Assembly: GCF_013416555.1 (NCBI RefSeq)
Contig: NZ_JACCFG010000006.1
Coordinates: 1-64,000, forward strand
Reading direction: 5' to 3'
Length of the DNA: 64,000 nt
DNA from: Sphingomonas sp. R-74633
GTDB lineage: Bacteria; Pseudomonadota; Alphaproteobacteria; Sphingomonadales; Sphingomonadaceae
Part shown: piece by piece, positions 43,516-52,150 of the stretch
Layout of the letters: each line of letters begins with the position of its first letter
Numbering within the stretch: position 1 is the first letter of the stretch
Translations under genes and position numbers: made by a program
The notes under the pieces: generated by a model
Told to the model about the DNA's origin: nothing
The model's database searches: none
The model's input: the letters and a program-made list of their open reading frames with translations, nothing else

Positions 43516-44823
43516 CTATTTCTTGAGGATATCCAGCGCCGCCGCGGTCATCGCCTCGGTCGCAGTGCCGATCACCTTCTCCGCGTCGGGCGCCCAATAG
43601 GCGCTGTGGAGCGAAGGGAGCGGCTTCTTGCCATCGTCCGACGCCGCCCATTTTTCGGCCGGCACGCCGCCGACCCAGAAGATCAGGCTCTGGATCGACT
43701 GGTCGGCGAGCCAGTAGCGGCTGAAGTCCTCGCCGCCCATCACCGCGCGGGTCTCGACGACGCGGTCCTTGCCGAAGCGGGCGGTCCATAGCGTCTTCAT
43801 CCGGTCGCTGAGCGGCTGGGTGTTGAAGGTCGCGGGGGTGAAATTGTCGCGCAGCTTGACCTCGGGCATCCGGTCGTCAGACACGCCCGCGGCGATCGCC
43901 TCGCCTTTGGCGATGCGCGCGATGCCGTCGAGCAGGAGCTTGCGGACCTCGGGCTTGAAGCTGCGCACGGTGAGCAGCATCGTCACGTCGCTGCCGATGA
44001 TGTTGTGCGTCGAGCCGCCCTTGATCATGCCGACGGTGACGACCGCGGCATCCTGCGGATCGACTTCGCGGCTGACCAGCGTCTGGAGCGAGGTGACGAT
44101 GCGCGCGGCGAGGACGATCGGGTCCTTGGTGGTCTGCGGATAGGCGCCGTGCCCGCCGACGCCCTTCACGAGGATGTCGACCGAATCGACATTGGCGAGC
44201 GCATAGCCCGGCGTCACGCCGATCTGGCCGGCGGGCTGGCTGGCGCTGTCATGGAAGGCGAGTGCGAATTGCGGCTTGGGGAAGCGGGTGAACAGCCCGT
44301 CGTCGAGCATCGCCTTGGCGCCGGCGCCGCGCTCCTCGGCGGGCTGGGCGATCATGATCACGGTGCCGTGCCACTTCGCCTTCATCGCGGCGAGGTTGCG
44401 CAGCGTGCCGATCCAGCTCGCCATGTGCGTGTCGTGCCCGCAGGCATGCATCACGCCGGCCTCGACGCCGTCATCGGTGGTGGTGCGCACCGTGGAGGCG
44501 AAGGGCAGGCCGGTCGCCTCGGTGACGGGCAGGCCGTCCATGTCGGCGCGGATCAGCACGACCGGGCCGGGGCCGTTCTCGAGGATCGCGACCACGCCGG
44601 TGCCGCCGACCTTCTCGGTGACCTTGAAGCCGGCCTTGCGCGCTTCCTCGGCGAGCTTGGCGGCCGTGCGGACCTCGTGAAGGCTGAGCTCGGGGTTCGA
44701 ATGGAAGTCGCGGTAGAATTCGAGGAGCTGGGGCAGCGCGGCCTGGGTCGCGTCGTGCACCGGATCGGCGGCAGGGGGCGTGCTGAAGCTCATCGCACTG
44801 GCGAGAAGAAGAGTAGCGAGCAT
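43516..44823 (-). CDS. Secreted M20D-family amidohydrolase
   Basis: The 435-residue protein has a short signal (MLATLLLASAMSFSTPPAA), then an M20D metallo-amidohydrolase: VVLIRADMDGLPVTEATGLP, VMHACGHDTHMASWIGTLRN, MIAQPAEERGAGAKAMLDDG and the C-terminal MGGEDFSRYW, all metal or catalytic motifs. Members cleave N-acyl or aminoacyl bonds (hippurate, indole-acyl amino acids). The export signal suggests periplasmic use. Substrate unknown. Confidence 0.93.
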   Translation of the reverse strand: MLATLLLASAMSFSTPPAADPVHDATQAALPQLLEFYRDFHSNPELSLHEVRTAAKLAEEARKAGFKVTEKVGGTGVVAILENGPGPVVLIRADMDGLPVTEATGLPFASTVRTTTDDGVEAGVMHACGHDTHMASWIGTLRNLAAMKAKWHGTVIMIAQPAEERGAGAKAMLDDGLFTRFPKPQFALAFHDSASQPAGQIGVTPGYALANVDSVDILVKGVGGHGAYPQTTKDPIVLAARIVTSLQTLVSREVDPQDAAVVTVGMIKGGSTHNIIGSDVTMLLTVRSFKPEVRKLLLDGIARIAKGEAIAAGVSDDRMPEVKLRDNFTPATFNTQPLSDRMKTLWTARFGKDRVVETRAVMGGEDFSRYWLADQSIQSLIFWVGGVPAEKWAASDDGKKPLPSLHSAYWAPDAEKVIGTATEAMTAAALDILKK

Positions 44824-44892
44824 TTGGTTCCCCCCTGGATCGAGGGAAGAGTGTCGCGTGGGGCGGGCGGGGTGTCAAACGCCCGCCCGTGA

Positions 44893-45516
44893 TTAGTTCG
44901 CCGGCGTCAGCTCGATCACGTCGAGCTTGGACTCGAAGCCGGGATAGGGGAGGACGAGGCGCCAGCGGGCTTCGTCGATGCGCTCGATATAGCCGATCAT
45001 GTCGCGCTTGCGGTCGACGCCGTAGCGCAGCGGGGCGGTCTCGTCGCCATAGACCATGACGCCGACGAACATCGCCCGGGCATCGGTGTTGGGATAGATG
45101 ATGCCGTCGGGACGCTGCTCGCCGTCGGCCTTGACCAGGCGAAGCGCGTCGCCGCGCGGCGCGATCACGCAGCGGCCGGCGGGATAGGCCGTGTAATAGC
45201 GCGTGATCGGCTGCTGCGAGCCGAGCTTGATGGTGCGGCAGCGATACTCGCCGGCCGGCGGCATCGCATGGCCGAGCGCGACGTCGGGATCGAACAGCTT
45301 CGGGTCCGCCGCGATCGCCGCCGGCGCTTCGGCCTTGGCAGGTGCGAGCGCATCGTCCCATGCCTTGCGCCACTGGCGCACCCGGTCGGCGTCGCTGTCG
45401 GTCGCCACCTTGCGCCAGCCCCAGCCGGACGGCGGCTCGCTCGTCGTCGCCTCGCGATAGACGTTGCAGCCGGTCAGGCCGAGCGCGAGCAACGCGGCGG
45501 CGGGGGGCCATTTCAT
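44893..45516 (-). CDS. DUF4893 lipoprotein
   Basis: The 207-residue product begins MKWPPAAALLALGLTGC, a lipoprotein signal, and has the DUF4893-like core CRTIKLGSQQPITRYYTAYP and MFVGVMVYGDETAPLRYGVD with an ending KLDVIELTPAN. ATG 45516 has an AAGGA site 9 bp upstream; an in-frame ATG at 45534 that overlaps the bdhA stop is the other option. The role is unknown; it is directly downstream of bdhA on the same strand. Confidence 0.8.
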   Translation of the reverse strand: MKWPPAAALLALGLTGCNVYREATTSEPPSGWGWRKVATDSDADRVRQWRKAWDDALAPAKAEAPAAIAADPKLFDPDVALGHAMPPAGEYRCRTIKLGSQQPITRYYTAYPAGRCVIAPRGDALRLVKADGEQRPDGIIYPNTDARAMFVGVMVYGDETAPLRYGVDRKRDMIGYIERIDEARWRLVLPYPGFESKLDVIELTPAN

Positions 45517-45533
45517 GCGCTTCAATTCCTTCA

Positions 45534-46319
45534 TCAGGCCGCGGTCCAGCCGCCGTCGATCGAGTAGTTGGCGCCGGTGATCGGCGCGGCTTCGTCCCGG
45601 CAGAGGAAAAGCACCAGCGCGGCGACCTGTTCCGCGGTGACGAACTCCTTGGTCGGCTGCGCATCGAGCAGCACGTCGTTGATCACCTGCTCGCGGGTGA
45701 GGCCGCGCGCCTTCATCGTGTCGGGGATCTGGTTCTCGACCAAAGGCGTCCAGACATAGCCGGGCGAGACGCAGTTGACGGTGACGCCGTGGGTCGCGAC
45801 TTCGAGCGCGATCGTCTTGGTCAGGCCGGCAATGGCGTGCTTGGCCATCACATAGGCGCTCTTGTTGGGGCTGGCGACGAGGCTGTGCGCCGAGGCGGTG
45901 GCGATGATCCGGCCCCATTTCTGCGCCTTCATGAACGGCACCGCGGCGCGCGTGACGTGCCAGGCCGAGGACATGTTGATCGCGATGATTGCATCGTACT
46001 TCTCGACGGGGAATTCCTCGATCGGGGCGACATGCTGGATGCCGGCATTGTTGATGACGATGTGCGGGCCGCCGAGTTCGTCATGGCAGCGCTGGACCAT
46101 CGCATCGATCTGGTCGGGCCTGGTCATGTCGGCCGCGTCGTAGAGCGCCTTGGCGCCGCTCAGCGCCTCGAGACCGGCGCGCTCCTTCTCGATCGCGGCG
46201 GCGTCGCCGAAGCCGTTGATCATCACGCTCGCGCCCTCGGCGGCCAGCGCCTTGGCATAGGCCAGGCCGATGCCCGAAGTGGAACCGGTGATGATCGCGG
46301 ACTTGCCCTTGAGGAACAT
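45534..46319 (-). CDS. bdhA: D-3-hydroxybutyrate dehydrogenase (SDR)
   Basis: The 261-residue short-chain dehydrogenase has the cofactor loop AIITGSTSGIGLAYAKALAA, NNAGIQHVAPIEEFP, the catalytic Ser-Tyr-Lys in ASAHSLVASPNKSAYVMAKH and CVSPGYVWTPLVENQIPD, features of the 3-hydroxybutyrate dehydrogenase group (NNAGIQHVAPIE is diagnostic). It oxidises D-3-hydroxybutyrate to acetoacetate with NAD+, in PHB or ketone-body use. It lies directly after the patatin gene. Confidence 0.93.
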   Translation of the reverse strand: MFLKGKSAIITGSTSGIGLAYAKALAAEGASVMINGFGDAAAIEKERAGLEALSGAKALYDAADMTRPDQIDAMVQRCHDELGGPHIVINNAGIQHVAPIEEFPVEKYDAIIAINMSSAWHVTRAAVPFMKAQKWGRIIATASAHSLVASPNKSAYVMAKHAIAGLTKTIALEVATHGVTVNCVSPGYVWTPLVENQIPDTMKARGLTREQVINDVLLDAQPTKEFVTAEQVAALVLFLCRDEAAPITGANYSIDGGWTAA

Positions 46320-46328
46320 GAACTACTC

Positions 46329-47468
46329 CTAACGCTGGGTGAGATCGAAGGCGGCGGTGTTGCCGTCAAGGATGTTGCTGGCGACGATCCGGGCATTCGC
46401 CATCGTCTCGACCACCGCGGTGCGGCCGGCCTGCCAATGTTCGTGCATCGAGCGCGCCGAGAATTCGAAGTCTCGCGAACCGCCTTCCCAGGCATTGGCG
46501 CGGTAGATCAGCTGGACGAGGCTGACCGGATATTCGGAGACGCGCGCCCGGATCGCCTGGACCTCGGGATCCTCGAGCAATTCGGGCGGCAGCCTGTCGA
46601 GCAGGCGGCAGACCATCTGGCGCTCCTGGCGCAGGCGCATGCGCTCGTCCGAGACGGTGCGAGTGCGGCTGGAGAAGCGGATTTCCTTCTCGCGGGCGAC
46701 GACGTCGGTGATCGTGCGCGGCAGCTCGTCGGCGGCGGGGAAGAGATCGACCTGGAAGATCAATGTCTCGGCATCCTGCCGGTCGAGAATGTGCGTCAGC
46801 GGCGTGTTCGAGACGAGGCCGCCGTCCCAATACCAGGCGCCGTCGATCTCTACCGGGGGCAGCCCCGGCGGGAGGGCGCCCGAGGCCATGATGTGGCGCG
46901 CGTCGAGCGTCTCGTCGCGCGTATCGAAATAGCGGAAATTGCCGCTCTGGATGTCGACTGCGCCGACCGAGAGGCGGATGGGGCCCTTGTTTAGCAGGTC
47001 CCAGTCGACCAACCGGTCGAGCGTCTCGCGCAAAGGGCTAGTGTCGTAGAAGCTCAGTGCCTCGGGGGTGCCGGGGGTGGCGAAGCCAGGGGGCAGCAGG
47101 CGTGGGCGGAAGAAGCCGGGGACGCCGCCGAGCATGACCAGGCCGGCGGCCCATTCATGGCTGAACTCGCGCGCGGCGTCGTTCATCGGCAGCGAGATGT
47201 CGGGGAGCGCGGAAGTCGCCTGGTCCCAGAAGGCACGGATCGCGGACAGGCGCTTCTCGGGCGGGTTACCGGCGAACAGCGCGGCGTTGACTGCGCCGAT
47301 CGAGATGCCCGCGACCCAGTCGACTTCGATGCCGGCCGTATGGAGTTCCTCGATCACGCCGGCCTGATAGGCGCCCAATGCGCCGCCACCCTGGAGCACC
47401 AGCGCCACCGTGTCCGGTAGCGGCAGGCCGGGGGCTTGTCGGCGGGGACGGGTCTCTGCGTCTGCCAT
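46329..47468 (-). CDS. Patatin-like phospholipase (DUF3734-type)
   Basis: The 379-residue protein has the patatin catalytic dyad: VALVLQGGGALGAYQAGVIE oxyanion loop, GISIGAVNAALFAG (GxSxG Ser) and WYWDGGLVSNTPL (DGG Asp). The C-terminal part (RQMVCRLLDRLPPELLEDPE onward) fits DUF3734. It is probably an intracellular lipase or PHB-related hydrolase; coupling with bdhA 9 bp downstream is a recurring proteobacterial arrangement, as I recall. ATG 47468 is chosen because family similarity starts close to it. Confidence 0.9.
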   Translation of the reverse strand: MADAETRPRRQAPGLPLPDTVALVLQGGGALGAYQAGVIEELHTAGIEVDWVAGISIGAVNAALFAGNPPEKRLSAIRAFWDQATSALPDISLPMNDAAREFSHEWAAGLVMLGGVPGFFRPRLLPPGFATPGTPEALSFYDTSPLRETLDRLVDWDLLNKGPIRLSVGAVDIQSGNFRYFDTRDETLDARHIMASGALPPGLPPVEIDGAWYWDGGLVSNTPLTHILDRQDAETLIFQVDLFPAADELPRTITDVVAREKEIRFSSRTRTVSDERMRLRQERQMVCRLLDRLPPELLEDPEVQAIRARVSEYPVSLVQLIYRANAWEGGSRDFEFSARSMHEHWQAGRTAVVETMANARIVASNILDGNTAAFDLTQR

Positions 47469-47585
47469 GGCGGTGCTGTGGCCGAAACGGCGGAGCGAGG
47501 GAAGTGTATCTTTCGTAAGGTTCGCCGCGTGCAACCGTGCGCGGCTTGGGGCATTGTTGCGGGGTATCAACGAAGAGGGATCGCC

Positions 47586-48473
47586 ATGCGGCTCGACGAT
47601 ATCGACCCCACCGACAATGCCCGCGACCTGGGAAGCGGCGGGGGCGGCGGTGGCGGTTTCGGACTGCTCGGGCTGCTGCCGCTGCTGCTCGGGCGCGGCA
47701 TGGGCTGCGGGAGCATCGCAGTGATCGGGATCATCGCCATCGCCTATTTCGCGATGAGCGGCGGGGGCGGGATGCTGGGCACCACCGGCGGCGGCGGCCA
47801 GTCGCCCACGGCCGGGCAGAGCGGGCGGCAGGTGTGCGAGCAATCGCCGCTGCGGCTCGAGGCGTGCAAGGTGATGAAGTCCGCCGACGATACCTGGGCG
47901 GCGATCTTCCAGGGCGAAGGCAAGCAGTACCAGCCGGCGACGATCAACTTCTATGCCGGACAGGTGCAGTCGGGCTGCGGCTCGGCCTCGGCGGCGGTGG
48001 GGCCGTTCTACTGCCCGCGCGATGCCGGCGTGTATCTCGACACCAGTTTCTTCCAGGAACTCGAGCAGCGCTTCGGGGCGAAGGGCGACTTCGCCCGCGA
48101 CTATGTGATCGCGCACGAGATGGGGCACCATATCCAGGACCTGCTCGGCGTCTCGACCGAAGTCTCGCGGCGCCAGGCCCGGGCGAGCGAGAGCGAGGGC
48201 AATGCGCTGTCGGTGCGGCTCGAGCTGCAGGCGGACTGCTATGCCGGCGTGTGGGCGGCGAAGAACAAGGACCGGATCGAGCCGGGCGACATTGAGGAAG
48301 GCATGACTGCGGCGAACGCGATCGGCGACGATACGCTGCAGAAGCAGGGTCAGGGCACCGTCGTGCCGGAGAGCTTCACCCACGGCACCTCGGCGCAGCG
48401 TATGGCGTGGCTGAGGAAGGGTCTGGAGAGCGGCGATCCTGGAGCGTGCGACACGTTTTCGGGAGGGATTTGA
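47586..48473 (+). CDS. YpfJ-like neutral zinc metallopeptidase
   Basis: The 295-residue protein starts MRLDDIDPTDNARDLGSGGG, then a Gly-rich stretch and one transmembrane helix (GCGSIAVIGIIAIAYFAM), then a periplasmic peptidase domain with YVIAHEMGHHIQDLLG (HExxH zincin) and LELQADCYAGVWA (third zinc ligand region). This is the YpfJ/zinc metallopeptidase family. It divides from the patatin gene and is followed by a type B repeat. Confidence 0.93.
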   Translation: MRLDDIDPTDNARDLGSGGGGGGGFGLLGLLPLLLGRGMGCGSIAVIGIIAIAYFAMSGGGGMLGTTGGGGQSPTAGQSGRQVCEQSPLRLEACKVMKSADDTWAAIFQGEGKQYQPATINFYAGQVQSGCGSASAAVGPFYCPRDAGVYLDTSFFQELEQRFGAKGDFARDYVIAHEMGHHIQDLLGVSTEVSRRQARASESEGNALSVRLELQADCYAGVWAAKNKDRIEPGDIEEGMTAANAIGDDTLQKQGQGTVVPESFTHGTSAQRMAWLRKGLESGDPGACDTFSGGI

Positions 48474-48474
48474 C

Positions 48475-48637
48475 CTTCTCTCCCTCTCCCGCCTGCGGGA
48501 GAGGGAAGGAGCCGACGCAGTCGGCGGACGGGTGAGGGTGCGTGCGGACCGCGGGCGGCGCGCTTGCTTCCCGCACTGACCCTCACCCGGCCTGCGCTTC
48601 GGGCGGCCACCCTCTCCCGCAAGCGGTAGAGGGTTTT
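48475..48637. repeat. Intergenic inverted repeat, type B, copy 3
   Basis: TCTCCCTCTCCCGCCTGCGG begins the left arm and CACCCTCTCCCGCAAGCGGT the right; CACCCGTCC/GGGTGAGGGT-like inner arms also pair across the centre. It lies between two same-strand genes. Confidence 0.7.
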
Positions 48638-48668
48638 AAGGTGACGGCCCGCCCGCTATCCCCGCGGC

Positions 48669-49418
48669 ATGACCGAAGAAACCCCCGCCGAAATCCCCGC
48701 CCGCCCCAAGCTTGCCTATCGCCACACGCCGGGCGCCGGCCCGACCGTGGTCTTCCTGTGCGGCTATGCGTCGGACATGAACGGCACCAAGGCGCTGCAC
48801 CTCGAGGCCTGGGCGAAGGCGCATGGCCGGGCGTTCCTGCGCTTCGATTATTCGGGCTGCGGCGCGAGCGAGGGCAATTTCGAGGATGAGACGCTCGCTA
48901 CCTGGCGTGACGATGCGATCCGGATGATCGAGGAGGTCGTGAAGGGGCCGGCGGTGCTGGTCGGCTCGTCGATGGGCGGCTGGATCATGGCGATGATCGC
49001 CAAGGCGCGGCCCGAGCTGGTTGCCGGGATGATCGGCATCGCCCCGGCGCCTGACTTCACCGACTGGGGCTTCACGATGGAGCAGAAGCTCGCGCTGCTT
49101 CAGAGCGGACGGATCGAGCAGCCCAATGATTATGGCGACCAGCCGACGGTGACCACCCGGGCTTTCTGGGCGTCGGGCGAGGCCAATCGCGTGCTCGTCC
49201 AGCCGATCGCCTGGGGCGGGCCGGTGCGGCTGCTCCAGGGGCAGAAGGACAAGGAAGTGCCGTGGGAGCACGCCCCCCGGCTGGCCGCCGCGATCCGTTC
49301 AGACATGGTGCAGACTTTGCTGGTCAAGGACGCGGAACACCGTTTTTCGCGCGAGCAGGACCTGGCCCTGATCGTGCGCGCGCTCGAGGAAGTCCTGGCC
49401 CTATGCTCCCCCTCCTGA
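48669..49418 (+). CDS. Alpha/beta hydrolase (ABHD10-like)
   Basis: The 249-residue cytosolic hydrolase has VVFLCGYASDMNGTKALHLE (oxyanion region), RFDYSGCGASEGNFEDETLA and the nucleophile elbow VLVGSSMGGWIMAMIAKARP, with a catalytic His in VKDAEHRFSRE. The FLCGYASDM motif is typical of the ABHD10/palmitoyl-protein thioesterase-like group. Substrate unknown. Its end overlaps the TPR gene by 16 bp. Confidence 0.88.
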   Translation: MTEETPAEIPARPKLAYRHTPGAGPTVVFLCGYASDMNGTKALHLEAWAKAHGRAFLRFDYSGCGASEGNFEDETLATWRDDAIRMIEEVVKGPAVLVGSSMGGWIMAMIAKARPELVAGMIGIAPAPDFTDWGFTMEQKLALLQSGRIEQPNDYGDQPTVTTRAFWASGEANRVLVQPIAWGGPVRLLQGQKDKEVPWEHAPRLAAAIRSDMVQTLLVKDAEHRFSREQDLALIVRALEEVLALCSPS

Positions 49419-50161
49419 TCCTCGCCCTTCAGACCGCCCCGGTGCAGAGTGCGCCGGCCGCGCCGGCGAAGGAGCCGCCGCGCTTCACTCAGTGCATGGA
49501 TCTCGCGACCGGCGATCCGGGCAAGGCGCTGGCCGACGCGGTGCAGTGGCGCTCCGAAGGCGGCGGGGTGATGGCGCGCCAGTGCATGGGCGTCGCCTAT
49601 GCCAATCAGGGCAAATGGGCGGCCGCGGCGGGCACGTTCGAGGATGCCGCGCACGAGGCGGAAGTCGCCAAGGACCCGCGCGCGCCGCAATATTGGGCTT
49701 CGGCCGGCAATGCCTGGATCGCGGCGCAGGAGCCGGCCAAGGCGCGCGCGGCGATCGATGCGGCGCTCGCCACCGGCACGCTGGCCGGGCTCGACCTGGG
49801 CGAGGCGCATCTCGACCGGGCGCGGGCGATGGTGGCGCTCGGCGACAATGAAGCGGCGCGCAGCGACCTCGACAAGGCGCTGACCTATGCCGCCAGCGAT
49901 CCGCTCGCCTGGCTGCTCTCGGCGACGCTGGCGCGGCGCGGTGGCGACCTGCCGCGTGCTGCAAACGACATTACCGAGGCGCTGCAGCGCGCGGGCGACG
50001 ATCCCTCGGTCCAGCTCGAGGCGGGCAATATCGCCGCGGCGAGCGGCAACGAGGCGGATGCGCGCACCGCCTGGAGCCGGGCGATCGAGCTGGCGCCGGG
50101 CACCGCGATCGCAAGCGCGGCGCGCAAGGCGCTGGAGCAATTCTCCGCGACGGAGAAGTAG
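49403..50161 (+). CDS. Secreted TPR-repeat protein
   Basis: The 252-residue protein has a short signal (MLPLLILALQTAPVQSAPAA) and then about four to five tetratricopeptide helices pairs (MGVAYANQGKWAAAAGTFED, AHLDRARAMVALGDNEAARS, LARRGGDLPRAANDITEALQ, GNEADARTAWSRAIELAPGT). It is predicted periplasmic and protein-binding. It starts inside the end of the hydrolase gene, so translation is coupled. No enzyme motif. Confidence 0.85.
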   Translation: MLPLLILALQTAPVQSAPAAPAKEPPRFTQCMDLATGDPGKALADAVQWRSEGGGVMARQCMGVAYANQGKWAAAAGTFEDAAHEAEVAKDPRAPQYWASAGNAWIAAQEPAKARAAIDAALATGTLAGLDLGEAHLDRARAMVALGDNEAARSDLDKALTYAASDPLAWLLSATLARRGGDLPRAANDITEALQRAGDDPSVQLEAGNIAAASGNEADARTAWSRAIELAPGTAIASAARKALEQFSATEK

Positions 50162-50209
50162 CCGAGCCTCCCTTGCGGGGAGGGGCGGGTAGGGCCTATC
50201 TCCGCGCCC

Positions 50210-50665
50210 ATGCGCTATCTCCACACGATGATCCGCGTCACGGATCCCGATGCCACCGTCGCTTTCTTCGAACTGCTGGGCCTGAAGCAGGTGCGGCGGA
50301 TGGACAGCGAGAAGGGGCGGTTCTCGCTGATCTTCCTCGCCGCCGACGAGGATTCCAAGGGTGAGGGCCAGCGCGCCGACGCCGAGGTCGAGCTGACCTG
50401 GAACTGGCCGGCCGAGGACGGCAGTGCGCCCGAGGAATATAGCGGCGGGCGCAATTTCGGGCATCTCGCCTACCGCGTCGACAATATCTACGAGACCTGC
50501 CAGCGGCTGCAGGACGGCGGCGTGACGATCAACCGCCCGCCGCGCGACGGCCACATGGCGTTCGTCCGCACCCCCGACAATATCTCGATCGAGCTGCTCC
50601 AGGCGGGCGATCCGCTCGCCCCCGCCGAGCCCTGGGCGTCGATGCCCAATGTGGGGGCGTGGTAG
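50210..50665 (+). CDS. gloA: Lactoylglutathione lyase (glyoxalase I)
   Basis: The 151-residue VOC-family enzyme starts MRYLHTMIRVTDPDATVAFF and has the Ni/Zn ligands of GloA: His5 (LHTMIRV), Glu in VELTWNW, His in NFGHLAYRV and Glu in ISIELLQ. It isomerises the methylglyoxal-glutathione adduct to S-lactoylglutathione; the companion gloB is 1.5 kb downstream. Its stop overlaps the GTG of the nitronate monooxygenase gene. Confidence 0.94.
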   Translation: MRYLHTMIRVTDPDATVAFFELLGLKQVRRMDSEKGRFSLIFLAADEDSKGEGQRADAEVELTWNWPAEDGSAPEEYSGGRNFGHLAYRVDNIYETCQRLQDGGVTINRPPRDGHMAFVRTPDNISIELLQAGDPLAPAEPWASMPNVGAW

Positions 50666-51687
50666 GCTTTCTCGAGAAGCTCGGGGCAGGCGCCCCGATC
50701 GTGCAGGCGCCGATGGCCGGCGCCGGTGGCACGCGGCTGGCGATTGCGGCGATCAAGGGCGGGGCGGTGGGATCACTGCCCTGCGCGCTGCTGACGCCGG
50801 CGCAGCTCGCCGAACAGATTGCCGAGGTCCGTGTGGGTGCGACCGGGCCGCTCAACCTCAATTTCTTCTGCCACCATCTGTCCGAGCCGGCGCCGGACGA
50901 GACGGCCTGGCGGGCATTGCTCGAGCCTTATTATGCCGAAGAGGGCGTCGAGCCCGGCCCGGCGCCGCCGCTGCGCCGGCCGTTTGATGCGGCGCTGTGC
51001 GAGGCGGTCGAAAAAGCGCGGCCCGAGATCGTCAGCTTCCATTTCGGGCTGCCCGATACGGCGTTGCTTGCGCGCGTACGCGGCACCGGCGCGCTGGTGT
51101 TCGGCAATGCGACGACGATCGAAGAGATGCGCTGGCTCGCCGAGCGCGGCGTCGACGCGGTGATCGCGCAGGGTGCCGAGGCAGGTGGACATTCTGGCTG
51201 GTTCCTGGGCGAGGGCCATGCGCCGACGCCGCTTGCCGAGCTGCTCGCCGAGGAAATCGCGGTGCCGGTGATTGCGGCGGGCGGGATCGTCGATGGCGCC
51301 GACATCGCGCGCGCGCTGGCGGCGGGGGCGAGCGGGGTGCAGATCGGCACTGCCTTTCTCGCGGCCGAGGAAAGCAGCATCTCGGCGCCGTTCCGCGCGT
51401 TGCTCGGCAGCGACGTGCCGACCGAGTTCACCAATCTCTTCTCCGGGCGCGAGGCGCAGGGGATTCGCAACCGGCTGATGCGCGAGCTCGGCCCGATCCG
51501 CACGGAGGCGCCCGCCTTCCCCTATGGCTCGAACGCGCTGGCTCCGCTCAGGGCGAAGGCCGAGGCGGACGGGCGGGGCGACTATTCGCCGCTCTGGGCC
51601 GGTACCGGCGTGGCGCGGGTGCGGGCGATGGGGGCGGAGCAACTGGTCCGCCAGCTCGTCGAGGCGCTTGCCTCGGCAAGGGCTTAA
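50659..51687 (+). CDS. Nitronate monooxygenase family protein
   Basis: The 342-residue FMN-dependent TIM barrel starts with GTG and shows APIVQAPMAGAGGTRLAIAA (class signature), LNFFCHHLSEP, VDAVIAQGAEAGGHSGWFLG and IAAGGIVDGADIARALAAGA with GVQIGTAFLAAEES, the FMN phosphate-binding part. Members oxidise propionate 3-nitronate or related nitronates. It overlaps gloA by 7 bp. An AT-rich palindrome covers its stop codon. Confidence 0.92.
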   Translation: MVGFLEKLGAGAPIVQAPMAGAGGTRLAIAAIKGGAVGSLPCALLTPAQLAEQIAEVRVGATGPLNLNFFCHHLSEPAPDETAWRALLEPYYAEEGVEPGPAPPLRRPFDAALCEAVEKARPEIVSFHFGLPDTALLARVRGTGALVFGNATTIEEMRWLAERGVDAVIAQGAEAGGHSGWFLGEGHAPTPLAELLAEEIAVPVIAAGGIVDGADIARALAAGASGVQIGTAFLAAEESSISAPFRALLGSDVPTEFTNLFSGREAQGIRNRLMRELGPIRTEAPAFPYGSNALAPLRAKAEADGRGDYSPLWAGTGVARVRAMGAEQLVRQLVEALASARA

Positions 51688-51711
51688 CTGTATTATTCTA
51701 CTAATACAGTT
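51686..51711. promoter_or_regulatory. Perfect AT-rich palindrome, operator or hairpin
   Basis: AACTGTATTA and TAATACAGTT form a perfect 10-bp inverted repeat around TTCTAC. It covers the stop codon of the upstream gene and ends 14 bp before the lipoprotein ATG, with a GAGG site just after. The composition stands out in this GC-rich genome. It may be an operator for the lipoprotein gene; without a T-tract a terminator is unlikely. Confidence 0.6.
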
Positions 51712-51725
51712 GCGAGGTTGCGTAG

Positions 51726-52067
51726 ATGCGTTTTCGTGCAGGTTTGCTGGCGCTGGCATTGGCCGGATGCCACGGCGCGCAACAAAAGCCGGGCGTGGAC
51801 GTGGCGTTCGACGTCGACGACGATGGCAGCGCGACCAGCGTGAAATGCATCGCCTCAAGCGGCGGCACCTGCCAGATCGACTTTCGCGACGCGTGGCCGA
51901 AGCGCAGGGTGCTCCAGCCGGGCGAGATGCGGCGCTTCTCCAATGTCGCACCGGGCGCGAGCGTATGCGTCAAGGCCGAGGTGGCGGCGCTGGTCAGGTG
52001 CAAGCCGATCAAGCTCGCCGCCGGCTATGCGCGGATCCGCAAGGACCAGCACGACCGCGTCGAATGA
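51726..52067 (+). CDS. Small lipoprotein of unknown function
   Basis: The 113-residue product has a lipoprotein signal (MRFRAGLLALALAGC) and a short beta-rich mature part with several cysteines (SVKCIASSGGTCQIDFRD, SVCVKAEVAALVRCKPIKLA) that could form disulfides. A GAGG ribosome binding site precedes the ATG and a perfect palindrome lies just upstream. No family recognised. Confidence 0.75.
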   Translation: MRFRAGLLALALAGCHGAQQKPGVDVAFDVDDDGSATSVKCIASSGGTCQIDFRDAWPKRRVLQPGEMRRFSNVAPGASVCVKAEVAALVRCKPIKLAAGYARIRKDQHDRVE

Positions 52068-52150
52068 GCGGCGAAAACCCCTAAATTCCGCTAAATTGGT
52101 GCAAAGCCTGGTTAAGGAGCTACAAAGCTAAGCGGGGGAGGAGGTTTACA

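Noticed and set aside
47586..47800. Gly-rich segment of the zinc peptidase as a PE_PGRS-like or repeat protein
   Set aside because: The Gly stretches flank a single transmembrane helix as usual in YpfJ-type peptidases.
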